From assembly GCA_038206395.1 (NCBI GenBank), contig JBBRAX010000022.1, forward strand, positions 37,569-101,568: a stretch of 64,000 nt of DNA. The letters run 5' to 3'. The notes beneath the pieces were generated by a model, which saw only the letters and a list, made by a program, of their open reading frames with translations, searched no databases and was not told the DNA's origin. Made by a program: the position numbers and the translations under genes. How positions within the stretch are numbered: position 1 is the stretch's first letter; every line of letters begins with the position of its first letter. Positions 16,736 to 24,215 of this stretch are shown one piece after another. This DNA is from JAGSPQ01 sp038206395 (GTDB taxonomy: Bacteria > Myxococcota > Myxococcia > Myxococcales > Myxococcaceae).

Positions 16736-17326
16736 CTAGAGCTTTCCGTTTGCCTTGAGCATCTCGTGAATCGACTCGACGGCTTTGACGGGGGCAAACC
16801 AGCCGCGGCGGGTGCCTTCGTTGAAGCGAATGCAGGTGACATCAGGGATGGTGGCGAGCAGCGCCTGGGTCGCCGCGGGGCTCAGCGAGAGGACCTGAAG
16901 CGCGCCATCGGTGCCGAAGAAGGGGCTGGCGGGGATGCGGCCGCCATCGGGGTTGATGGGGGCAACCGCAAAGTTGAACTGAGGGGCGCCGCCATCGGCA
17001 GGGAGTTCTCCAGCATCAGGGGCAGGCGGAACGGAGCGCGAGAATGCGTAGCCGTTGGCCATCTGCAGGTCGGTGTAGACGAGGACACAGCGCTCGCCGG
17101 CGAAGACCTCAACCAACGGCTTCTTCTCGGCAAGGCTCGCCTGGGTGGCGGCGAGGTGCCAGGTGGGCAGCTTGAACATCGCCGTCCACAGCTTGTCGAG
17201 CGCCTTGCGGTCTTGCGAGCCGTCGTCTGGGTACGCCTTCTCGGCGAGAAGGCGGAAGTCGGCGGGGCCCGAGGGGCAGCCAAGGAGCAGCGTGCAAACA
17301 AGAACCGGAAGGGCCGTGGCTTTCAT
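16736..17326 (-). CDS. Predicted lipoprotein, unknown function
   Basis: The protein has 196 residues with a clear lipoprotein signal (V-C-T-L-L-L-G-C, Cys17). The mature part has mixed alpha/beta character with a segment similar in feel to SseB-type domains (W-T-A-M-F-K-L-P-T-W-H near 47, later L-S-L-S-P-A-A-T-Q-A-L-L and a final helix). I cannot confirm that similarity. A P-D-A-G/A-D-G-G-A-P low-complexity stretch lies near 103-115. It sits on the opposite strand within the small-lipoprotein cluster. Confidence 0.6.
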   Translation of the reverse strand: MKATALPVLVCTLLLGCPSGPADFRLLAEKAYPDDGSQDRKALDKLWTAMFKLPTWHLAATQASLAEKKPLVEVFAGERCVLVYTDLQMANGYAFSRSVPPAPDAGELPADGGAPQFNFAVAPINPDGGRIPASPFFGTDGALQVLSLSPAATQALLATIPDVTCIRFNEGTRRGWFAPVKAVESIHEMLKANGKL

Positions 17327-17356
17327 GGCGTTGCGCCTACTAAAGGTTGAAGACGC

Positions 17357-17623
17357 ATGCTCCTGAAAGTTGGCCGGGTCGGATTGGTGGGGGTGATGCT
17401 CGCGCTGGCGAGCTGTAGCGCGGCGCCTTCGCCGCAGACGCAGGAGTGCCGGGACTACATCGCGTGCTACCGGAAGGTGGGCGGCACGGGGGACCTGACG
17501 GCGACGTATGAGGCGAGTGGGTCGTGTTGGACGACGAACGCTCCGATGGCGCAGTCGTGCACCGCCGCGTGCGTGTCGAGCCTGGGGAACTTGAGGGTGA
17601 TGTTCCCGAGCTCCGGCTGTTGA
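17357..17623 (+). CDS. Tiny Cys-rich lipoprotein, member B of a local family
   Basis: The protein has 88 residues. The signal ends L-A-L-A-S-C (Cys20). The mature domain shows the same six-cysteine pattern as the gene at 16359: E-C-R-D-Y-I-A-C-Y-R-K-V-G-G-T, then S-G-S-C-W, A-Q-S-C-T-A-A-C and a terminal S-S-G-C. It is divergent from the lipoprotein at 16736 and 35 bases upstream of member C, so B and C (and probably the next gene) share a transcript. Confidence 0.7.
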   Translation: MLLKVGRVGLVGVMLALASCSAAPSPQTQECRDYIACYRKVGGTGDLTATYEASGSCWTTNAPMAQSCTAACVSSLGNLRVMFPSSGC

Positions 17624-17658
17624 CCGCGTTCAGGGTTTGGGACGAGGCTTTCACGAAG

Positions 17659-17904
17659 ATGAGAGCAATCGCAGTGGCAGTGGTGATGGCAGCGGCGCTG
17701 GTGGGATGCACGGGCGGCAGCTCGACGATGATGGAGTGCGACCGCTACCTCGCCTGCGTGGTGAAGCTGGGCGGCAGCACGGCGTCGCTGGAGTCGACGT
17801 ACGGCGTGAACGGCACCTGCTGGGAAGACCCGGCCGAGGCCGAGAAATGCTCGGTGAGGTGCAAGATGGCGGTGGCGGCTTTTCCGACCGATGCGGGCTG
17901 TTAG
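17659..17904 (+). CDS. Tiny Cys-rich lipoprotein, member C of a local family
   Basis: The protein has 81 residues from the ATG at 17659. The signal ends A-A-L-V-G-C (Cys17). The mature domain repeats the family pattern: M-E-C-D-R-Y-L-A-C-V-V-K-L-G-G-S, N-G-T-C-W, E-K-C-S-V-R-C, D-A-G-C at the very end. Its last 14 bases overlap the next gene, so translation is likely coupled. Confidence 0.7.
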   Translation: MRAIAVAVVMAAALVGCTGGSSTMMECDRYLACVVKLGGSTASLESTYGVNGTCWEDPAEAEKCSVRCKMAVAAFPTDAGC

Positions 17905-18208
17905 CCTGCTGATCGCAATGGCGTTGGCTGGGTGCGGCGTCGACGCGACGGCGCAGTGCCATGAGACGGCGGCGGCTTCTTGCAAGAAGCTGTTCGCGTG
18001 TTGGACCACGGCGCCCGAGCAGGCGAAGTTGATGGTCGGGACGAGCGCGGAGGAGTGCACGACGCAGTCGAAGGCGCGGTGTGATGCGGCGACGTGCGAG
18101 TGGGACGTGGTGCTGGGCCAGCAGTGCGTGAAAGAGTTCACCGCGCTGACGTGCACGGACGTGAAGGCTGGAATCACTCCGGCGAGTTGCTCGAACACCT
18201 GCAAGTGA
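17891..18208 (+). CDS. Small Cys-rich lipoprotein, diverged cluster member D
   Basis: The protein has 105 residues with a short signal ending A-L-A-G-C (Cys15). The mature part has about ten cysteines (Q-C-H-E, S-C-K-K-L-F-A-C-W, E-E-C, R-C-D, T-C-E-W, Q-Q-C, L-T-C, S-C-S-N-T-C-K). It shares size, signal and cysteine density with its neighbours but not the K-x-G-G core, so it is a diverged relative or merely similar in type. It starts inside member C. Confidence 0.65.
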   Translation: MRAVSLLIAMALAGCGVDATAQCHETAAASCKKLFACWTTAPEQAKLMVGTSAEECTTQSKARCDAATCEWDVVLGQQCVKEFTALTCTDVKAGITPASCSNTCK

Positions 18209-18250
18209 CTTTCGCGTATAGGGTCGGCTCCAAAAAAGGGAGGCGGCACC

Positions 18251-18589
18251 ATGGCGTTTCGCATTGCGGTGATGGCGTTGTTCGTTGGGCTGGTCGGCTG
18301 TGGCTCGGGAGACCCGTGCACGAAGGGCAGTCCGTGCCCGAACGACGTGAAGAAGACCCCGTCGGAGATCCAGACCTGCCAGTCGACGCTGGACGCGAAC
18401 AAGAACGCGCCCTGCTACCAGCTGGTGCTGAGCTTTAGGACCTGCGTCACCGACAGCGTCGTCTGCACCAGCGGCGGCACCACCGATCTCTCGCTGACGC
18501 TCACGAAGGCCGAGAACAACTGCAAGTCGCAGCTCGACGCAGCGCAAAGCTGCTGCGCGTCGAACTCGACCTCCAGCGTCTGCATCTGA
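18251..18589 (+). CDS. Small Cys-rich lipoprotein, diverged cluster member E
   Basis: The protein has 112 residues. The signal ends V-G-L-V-G-C (Cys17), and a strong GGGAGG site lies 7 bases before the ATG. The mature part has ten cysteines including a C-C pair near residue 103. It is rich in Thr, Ser, Asn and Lys and lacks recognisable domains. It is the last plus-strand gene of the cluster and ends just before the palindromic repeat block that faces ftsZ. Confidence 0.65.
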   Translation: MAFRIAVMALFVGLVGCGSGDPCTKGSPCPNDVKKTPSEIQTCQSTLDANKNAPCYQLVLSFRTCVTDSVVCTSGGTTDLSLTLTKAENNCKSQLDAAQSCCASNSTSSVCI

Positions 18590-18606
18590 ATTCGTGGCAG
18601 CGACGC

Positions 18607-18690
18607 GGCTCATCCCTCGACTTCTCTCGGGATGAACGGAGGCGCTCTCTCTCGGGATGAACGGAGCCCTTCTCCCCTCGGGATGTAGGG
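18607..18690. repeat. Palindromic dispersed repeat, one full and two partial copies
   Basis: The block begins with a 34-base unit (18607-18640) that folds as TCATCC..CGA / TCG..GGATGA around a short loop. Its right half (18 bases, 18623-18640) is repeated exactly at 18648-18665, and a diverged half follows at about 18672-18690. The same unit recurs at 47024-47062. It lies between convergent genes (lipoprotein E and ftsZ), so it may work as a terminator or mark a mobile REP-like element. Confidence 0.65.
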
Positions 18691-18696
18691 CCTTGC

Positions 18697-19983
18697 TTAC
18701 GGCATCTCGGTGTGACCCTGCCGCCGCAGGAAGGTCGGGATGTCGAACTGATCTTCGTCGAGAGGCAGGCTGGCATCGCGGGTGTGGGCGATGCGCGGGC
18801 TCTGAAGCTTGTGTTCGGCTGAGAGCGTGCGCGAGCCCGCTTTCGCCGGGACGAGGGTGGCGAGCTCTTCGCGCGGAACCAGGGTCGCCGCAGGCGGAGG
18901 CGGCAGCGGCGCTGAGACGGTGACGGTGACGGCCGGGGCAGACGGCGCGGGCGACGGGCGGTAGCTCAGCGGCACCTGGACCTGCAGCGGGCGTTCAGCA
19001 GCGACGACCGGGCGCCGCGTCTGGGTCGCCGCGGGCGCGAAGCCGGTGGCGATGATGGTGATCTTGACCTCGTCCTTCGCGTTCTCGTCGATGAGCGAGC
19101 CGAAGATGATGTTGCACTCGGGATCCGCGGCGTCGTGCGCGAGGGTGAGCGCCTCGTTCACTTCCTGGATGTTCAGGTCACGGCCACCGGTGATGTTGAT
19201 CAGCATGCCGCGCGCCCCGTCGATGCTGACTTCTTCGAGCAGCGGGCTCGAGATCGCCTGTTCCATCGCGCGCAGCGCACGCTTGTCGCCCGACGAACGG
19301 CCGGTGCCCATCAACGCAAGTCCCTGCTCGCCCATGATGGTCTTCACGTCGGCGAAGTCGACGTTGATGTAGCCGTGGTACTGGATCAGATCCGAGATGC
19401 CCTGAACGGCGTTGAGCAGGACCTCGTCGGCGCGCTTGAAGGTGTCGAGCAGCGGCATCGGCTCGGTGCAGATGGTGAGCAGGCGCTGGTTGGGGATTGT
19501 GATCAGGGTGTCGACGGCGGCCTTCAGCTCTTGCAGCCCCTGCTCGGCGGCTTTGCGGCGGCGGTTGCCTTCGAACATGAAGGGCTTGGTGACGACGCCA
19601 ACAGTGAGCGCGCCCATCGACTTGGCGATGTCGGCGACGACGGGGGCCGCTCCGGTGCCGGTGCCGCCACCCATGCCCGCGGTGACGAAGACCATGTCGG
19701 CGCCTTCGAGAGCGGCGGCGATCTCATCGCGCGACTCGGTGGCGGCCTGGCGACCGATTTCCGGGTTGGCGCCGGCGCCGAGGCCGCGGGTCAGCTCTTT
19801 GCCGATCTGGAGGCGAACGGGGGCCTGGTTGTTGGCCAGCGCCTGGACGTCGGTGTTGAGCGCGATGAAATCGACCCGGTCGAGCCGATTGGCGATCATG
19901 GTGTTGACGGCGTTGCTGCCGGCGCCACCGACGCCGACGACACGGATGCGGGCTGCCTGCTTGTTCTGATCGAACTGGTCCAT
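18697..19983 (-). CDS. ftsZ: Cell division GTPase FtsZ
   Basis: The protein has 428 residues. The tubulin signature G-G-G-T-G-T-G is at 105-111, the N-terminal nucleotide-binding V-V-G-V-G-G-A-G-S-N-A-V at 15-26, and the T7 catalytic region follows near 205 (N-V-D-F-A-D-V). A variable linker of about 80 residues rich in P, A and V leads to the conserved C-terminal peptide L-D-E-D-Q-F-D-I-P-T-F-L that binds FtsA. It polymerises into the Z-ring at midcell. It is the last gene of the dcw cluster, 89 bases after ftsA, and is followed by the repeat block at 18607-18690. Confidence 0.98.
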   Translation of the reverse strand: MDQFDQNKQAARIRVVGVGGAGSNAVNTMIANRLDRVDFIALNTDVQALANNQAPVRLQIGKELTRGLGAGANPEIGRQAATESRDEIAAALEGADMVFVTAGMGGGTGTGAAPVVADIAKSMGALTVGVVTKPFMFEGNRRRKAAEQGLQELKAAVDTLITIPNQRLLTICTEPMPLLDTFKRADEVLLNAVQGISDLIQYHGYINVDFADVKTIMGEQGLALMGTGRSSGDKRALRAMEQAISSPLLEEVSIDGARGMLINITGGRDLNIQEVNEALTLAHDAADPECNIIFGSLIDENAKDEVKITIIATGFAPAATQTRRPVVAAERPLQVQVPLSYRPSPAPSAPAVTVTVSAPLPPPPAATLVPREELATLVPAKAGSRTLSAEHKLQSPRIAHTRDASLPLDEDQFDIPTFLRRQGHTEMP

Positions 19984-20072
19984 GGGTTGAGGCTCCAGAA
20001 GGGAATGGGTTGAATTCTCGACCCGCTGCAGCGAGTCGCAAGTTTTCAGCTACGGGGATGTAGCAATCGAGG

Positions 20073-21308
20073 TCAGAAGACCTCCTTGAGCCACTCGCTC
20101 ATCCGGCCCTTCACCTTGCGGAACACGTTCTCTTCTCGAATGCGGAACAGGCGGCGATCCTGGTGGCGGGCGCCGTAGACGACGAGGCCGACCCCGGTCG
20201 CGTAGATGGGGCTCTTCACCACGTCGACGAGGCCGCCGATGCCGCGGGGGGTGCCGCGGCGAACGGGGACGCCCATGATCTCTTCGGCGAGCTCGTTCAT
20301 GCCGGGCAACAGCGTGGAGCCGCCGGTGATCACGACGCCGGACGTGAGCGCTTCCGAGAAGCCGTTGCGTTCGACCTCGTGGTGGACGAGCTGGAAGATC
20401 TCTTCGACGCGGGGCTCGAGGATGTCGCAGAGGATCTGCCGGCCCATTACGCGGGGCTCGCGGCCACCAACCGACGGGACCTCGATCATGTCCTGCTTGT
20501 CGACCATCGACGACAGCGAGCAGCCGTACTTCTGCTTGATGCGTTCAGCCTCGTGCACCGGGGTGCGAAGGCCGACCGCGATGTCGTTGGTGAGGTTGTT
20601 GCCACCGAGCGCGATCACCGCGGTGTGGACGATGCTGCCGCCGTGGAAGATCGCGATGTCGGTGGTGCCGCCGCCGATGTCGACCAGACAGACGCCGAGC
20701 TCTTTCTCTTCGTCGGTGAGCACGGCCTCGGACGACGCGAGGGGCTGGAGGACGATGTCGGCCACGTTGAGGCCGGTGCGGTTGGCGCACTTGACGATGT
20801 TCTGCGCGCTGGCGACGGCGCCCGTGACGATGTGGACCTTGGCCTCGAGGCGGTAGCCGGCCATGCCCAGGGGCTCTTTGATGCCTCCCTGATCGTCGAC
20901 GATGAACTCCTGCGGGAGGACGTGGATGACCTCGCGATCGACGGGGATGTTCACCGTCTTGGCCTGCTCGATGACGCGGGCGATGTCGGCCTCTCGTACT
21001 TCTTTGTCCTTGAGCGCCACGACGCCGCGGCTGCCGAAGCCCTTGATGTGGCCGCCGGCGATGCCGGTGTACACGTGGGTGATCTCGGTGCCGGCCATCG
21101 CCTCGGCCTCTTCGATCGCGCGGCGGATGCTGGCGACGGTGGCCTCGATGTTGACGACGACGCCCTTGCGCAGCCCCTTCGATGGGTGGCTGCCGATGCC
21201 GATGATGTCGATGCCGTCGTCGGTGAGCTCACCGACGATGGCGCAGATCTTGGTCGTGCCGATGTCGAGGCCGACGATGATCTCTCCTCCCTTCGTGTTC
21301 TTCGCCAT
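20073..21308 (-). CDS. ftsA: Cell division protein FtsA
   Basis: This actin-like ATPase has 411 residues. The phosphate-1 motif is V-G-L-D-I-G-T-T-K (residues 12-20), phosphate-2 is C-L-V-D-I-G-G-G-T-T-D near 203-213, and the adenosine motif V-I-T-G-G-S-T-L-L-P-G is near 330. The C-terminal amphipathic membrane-targeting helix is visible (S-E-W-L-K-E-V-F). It tethers FtsZ filaments to the membrane and recruits later division proteins. The cluster order ftsQ-ftsA-ftsZ is canonical. Confidence 0.97.
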   Translation of the reverse strand: MAKNTKGGEIIVGLDIGTTKICAIVGELTDDGIDIIGIGSHPSKGLRKGVVVNIEATVASIRRAIEEAEAMAGTEITHVYTGIAGGHIKGFGSRGVVALKDKEVREADIARVIEQAKTVNIPVDREVIHVLPQEFIVDDQGGIKEPLGMAGYRLEAKVHIVTGAVASAQNIVKCANRTGLNVADIVLQPLASSEAVLTDEEKELGVCLVDIGGGTTDIAIFHGGSIVHTAVIALGGNNLTNDIAVGLRTPVHEAERIKQKYGCSLSSMVDKQDMIEVPSVGGREPRVMGRQILCDILEPRVEEIFQLVHHEVERNGFSEALTSGVVITGGSTLLPGMNELAEEIMGVPVRRGTPRGIGGLVDVVKSPIYATGVGLVVYGARHQDRRLFRIREENVFRKVKGRMSEWLKEVF

Positions 21309-21355
21309 GTGTTTTCCCTTCCTCCCAGTTGGCGCTGCCCTTTCGGGACCAGCGG

Positions 21356-22345
21356 TTACTTCGCTGGACGCCCTCCCCTTTCGGGGCTGGCGGCCAGAGT
21401 GTTCGTTGAAAGTGAGACGGTGACCGACGACGGGCGGGCCCGGTTGTCGAGACGGATGACGGCGGCACTGAGCGCGCGGGCCTTGAGCTCCTGACGGACG
21501 CGGGCGAGCCGGGTGAGCTTTTCGTCGAAGGCGCCGTCGCCCAGTTGGATGTGCTGACCATCGGCGGTGACCAGCGTCACGCCCTCGAGATCGAGGTGCA
21601 CTTCAGAGAGCGGAGCGGCCTTGCCGAGCGCCGAGGTCGCGTAGGACGCGGCGACGTCGAGGGCAGCGGTGAGGCGAAGGGTGGTGTCGTCGTGGCGAGA
21701 CACGTAGTCCTCGCGCTCGATGCCGGTGACGATCGGCAAGTCCAGCGCGTCGCTGGGCTGCACGCGCTTGAAAGGCTCGCCGTCGGCGTCGAGCAGGTAG
21801 AGGTCCCCTAAGGAAACCATCGCGACGGCCCTGTGCTCGGTGAGCTTGATCTCGAGGGCTCTGGGGAATCTGCGATCGACGCGGGCGGTCTTCACCCACG
21901 GGTGCGTGACGAGAAGGCGTTCGACAGCGAGGGCATCGAGGGCGACGAGGTTCTGGCCGCGCTGAAGGCCGGCGAGGCGAGAAAGCTCGAGGTCCGACGC
22001 GTGGGAGTTTCCGGTGAAGGTGATGTCGGTGATCGCGAAGCGGGGCGACTGCTGAGCCCACTGCGAGGTGAAGTACGTGCCGGCGACGATCGCGGCGGTG
22101 GCCACGATGACTCCGAGCGCGCGAAGAAGCGCCGGGACAAGCGAGGTCGCGACGGCCTTGAGCTCGGCCGTCTTCTTCGCGGCATCGACGCGCCTGCGAT
22201 TTTTTTTCGCGCGGAAGATCATCTGTTGGGGGGTTGGGGCAGCGGGTGAAACCAAGCGAATCGTCGAGCCGGTTCGGGCACTGGGCAATTTTTCGTCTAC
22301 AGAGACGTCGCTGTAGCGATGTGGGGCGGTGTCAGATCGATTCAT
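21356..22345 (-). CDS. ftsQ: Cell division protein FtsQ
   Basis: The protein has 329 residues from the ATG at 22345, 8 bases after the ddl stop; the frame is open further but overlaps ddl out of phase. The cytoplasmic N-terminus is basic (R-A-K-K-N-R-R-R). One membrane helix lies near 78-98 (L-G-V-I-V-A-T-A-A-I-V-A-G), then the POTRA domain (F-A-I-T-D-I-T-F-T-G-N at about 111-121) and the FtsQ-type beta domain. The tail is proline/alanine-rich. It links early and late divisome proteins with FtsL and FtsB. An internal ATG (M-I-F-R-A-K-K, 40 codons in) is an alternative start. Confidence 0.93.
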   Translation of the reverse strand: MNRSDTAPHRYSDVSVDEKLPSARTGSTIRLVSPAAPTPQQMIFRAKKNRRRVDAAKKTAELKAVATSLVPALLRALGVIVATAAIVAGTYFTSQWAQQSPRFAITDITFTGNSHASDLELSRLAGLQRGQNLVALDALAVERLLVTHPWVKTARVDRRFPRALEIKLTEHRAVAMVSLGDLYLLDADGEPFKRVQPSDALDLPIVTGIEREDYVSRHDDTTLRLTAALDVAASYATSALGKAAPLSEVHLDLEGVTLVTADGQHIQLGDGAFDEKLTRLARVRQELKARALSAAVIRLDNRARPSSVTVSLSTNTLAASPERGGRPAK

Positions 22346-22353
22346 GGCGTCGA

Positions 22354-23283
22354 TCAGGATTTCAGCGCGGCGCCGAGCAGCAGGCGTTCGCACAGCTGGG
22401 GGAAGGTGATGCCGCGGCCGGCGGCGATCTTCGGAAGGAGGCTGCTGCCGGTCATCCCGGGCAACGTGTTGACCTCGAGAAGAAGGGTCTGGCCATCGGG
22501 GGTGACGATGACGTCGCTGCGGCTGGCTCCCGAGCAGCCGAGGGCGCGGTGGGCGGCGAGGCAGGTGGCGTTGACCTTCGCGTAGAGGTCGGGCGGCAGC
22601 GGCGCGGGGAAGAGGTACTGGGTGCCGGAGTCGACGCCGTACTTGGCCTGGTAGTCGTAGAACTCGCGGGCGGGGACGATCTCGATCGCGCCCAATGCTT
22701 CGTCGTCGAGGACCGCGCCCTGCACTTCCCTGCCCTTCACGTACTGCTCGACGAGCAGCTTGCCGGCGTACTGGCTGGCGTCGGCGATGGCGGCTTCGTA
22801 CTCCGCCCGGGTCTTGCAGATGTGGATGCCGACCGAGCTGCCTTCGCAGGAAGGTTTGACGACGCAGGGAAGCTCGAAGGGAAGCGTGGCGGCCAGCGCT
22901 TCGGCGACGGTGGTGAAGGCGGCCCACTTCGGGGTGGGAAGGCCGTGGGCGACGAAGACCTGCTTGGTGAAGACCTTTTCCATCCCCACCGACGAGGCGA
23001 GGACGCCCGAGCCGGTGTAGGGGATGAACATCGACTCGAGCAGCCCCTGGACGCAGCCGTCTTCGCCATACCGGCCGTGAAGCGCGATGAAGGCGAGGTC
23101 GATTTTCTCGGCGGCGAGGCGGGCGGGAAGATCTTTTCCGACGTCGATTTCGACGGGCGCGTAGCCGAGCTCGCGAAGGGCCTGGGCGACGGCGGCTCCA
23201 GAGCGCAGGGAAACGGCGCGCTCTTCGGACATGCCGCCGAGGAGAACGCCGATGCGGCGCGACTTGAGCTCGTCTTTCGTCAA
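22354..23283 (-). CDS. ddl: D-alanine--D-alanine ligase
   Basis: The protein has 309 residues, the size of DdlB. The N-terminal domain is I-G-V-L-L-G-G-M-S-E-E-R-A-V-S, with the catalytic Ser-Glu region at the start. The ATP-grasp domain contains V-V-K-P-S-C-E-G-S-S-V-G-I and the metal-binding end L-L-L-E-V-N-T-L-P-G-M-T. It makes D-Ala-D-Ala for the pentapeptide added by MurF. The only start that keeps the I-G-V-L-L-G-G strand is the TTG at 23283, which overlaps the murB stop (TTGA). No ribosome-binding site is seen, so translation probably depends on coupling to murB. Confidence 0.95.
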   Translation of the reverse strand: MTKDELKSRRIGVLLGGMSEERAVSLRSGAAVAQALRELGYAPVEIDVGKDLPARLAAEKIDLAFIALHGRYGEDGCVQGLLESMFIPYTGSGVLASSVGMEKVFTKQVFVAHGLPTPKWAAFTTVAEALAATLPFELPCVVKPSCEGSSVGIHICKTRAEYEAAIADASQYAGKLLVEQYVKGREVQGAVLDDEALGAIEIVPAREFYDYQAKYGVDSGTQYLFPAPLPPDLYAKVNATCLAAHRALGCSGASRSDVIVTPDGQTLLLEVNTLPGMTGSSLLPKIAAGRGITFPQLCERLLLGAALKS

Positions 23284-24215
23284 TTGGGTCTCGGAGGGAA
23301 GAGGCCGATGCGCTTGACCTCGGGGTGGAGGACGACGCCGTGGGCCTCGCGAACGCGGGTGGTGGCGAGGTCCATCAGCTCGGTGATGTCGTTGGCGTTG
23401 GCGCCGCCGAGGTTCACGATCCAGTTGGCGTGGAGCATCGAGAACTGGGCGCGACCGATGGTGTGGCCCTTGAGCTGAACGGACTCGATCAACTTGCCGG
23501 CGAAGTGGCCCGGCGGGTTGGTGAACACCGAGCCGAAGTTGGGCTGCGACAGGGGCTGGGTCGTCTTTCGGTACAGAAGGTCGGCGTCCATCTGGGCTTT
23601 GGAGGCGGCGAGGGAGCCTTCGGGGAGAAGGAAGCGGACGCGGGTGATGATGGAGTTCGGCGGCAGCGTGGTCTGCCGGTAGGCGAAGGGAATCTCGGAG
23701 ACGTCGACCCAGCCCAGGCCTGAAGGCGTGGCGAGCTCGACGGCTTCGACGATGCGCATGCACTCGCCGTGTTTGGTGCCGGCGTTCATGGTGACTGCGC
23801 CGCCGAGGGTGCCGGGGATGCCGGCGAGGAACTCGGCGCCGACGCGCTTTTGCTGCTTCATCACGGTGACCAGGCGGGCGATGGCGGCTCCCCCGCCCAG
23901 CGTGACGCGGCCGGGGTCGAGGACCTCGGGCATGAGATCCGAAGGGAGCTTGAGGGTGATGCCGGGAACTCCCCCGTCGCCGACCAGGGTGTTGGCGCCG
24001 CCCCCGAGCACGCTCAGGGGCACCTCGAATTCCGTGACGAGGTGAAGAAGCTCGACGAGCTGTTGGGCGGTGGAGGGGCGAACGAGCGCCTCGGCGGGGC
24101 CACCGACGCGGACGCTGCACCACGGCGCCAGCGGCTCGTCGAAGCGCAAGTCGCCCGGCCGCATACGTTCGAGCGCGGCGCGAAGCGAGGTGTCGAGGTG
24201 GCGGGCCACGGTCAT
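23280..24215 (-). CDS. murB: UDP-N-acetylenolpyruvoylglucosamine reductase MurB
   Basis: The protein has 311 residues. FAD-binding features are present: C-S-V-R-V-G-G-P-A-E-A near residue 34, L-G-G-G-A-N-T-L near 70, and G-I-P-G-T-L-G-G-A-V-T-M-N-A-G-T near 130. The substrate/catalytic region F-R-Y-R is replaced by F-A-Y-R-Q-T-T-L, followed by N-F-G-S-V-F-T-N-P-P-G-H-F-A-G (type I/II boundary) with the conserved Ser proton donor in the latter segment. It reduces the enolpyruvyl group to give UDP-MurNAc. It is coupled to murC by an ATGA overlap and to ddl by a TTGA overlap. Confidence 0.96.
   Translation of the reverse strand: MTVARHLDTSLRAALERMRPGDLRFDEPLAPWCSVRVGGPAEALVRPSTAQQLVELLHLVTEFEVPLSVLGGGANTLVGDGGVPGITLKLPSDLMPEVLDPGRVTLGGGAAIARLVTVMKQQKRVGAEFLAGIPGTLGGAVTMNAGTKHGECMRIVEAVELATPSGLGWVDVSEIPFAYRQTTLPPNSIITRVRFLLPEGSLAASKAQMDADLLYRKTTQPLSQPNFGSVFTNPPGHFAGKLIESVQLKGHTIGRAQFSMLHANWIVNLGGANANDITELMDLATTRVREAHGVVLHPEVKRIGLFPPRPN

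Noticed and set aside
16889..17320. Plus-strand gene inside 16718-17350
   Set aside because: It is the complement of a lipoprotein gene with a good signal peptide on the minus strand.
23280..23283. Frameshift or sequencing error between murB and ddl
   Set aside because: The TTGA overlap keeps both frames complete and full length, matching other tight junctions in the cluster.
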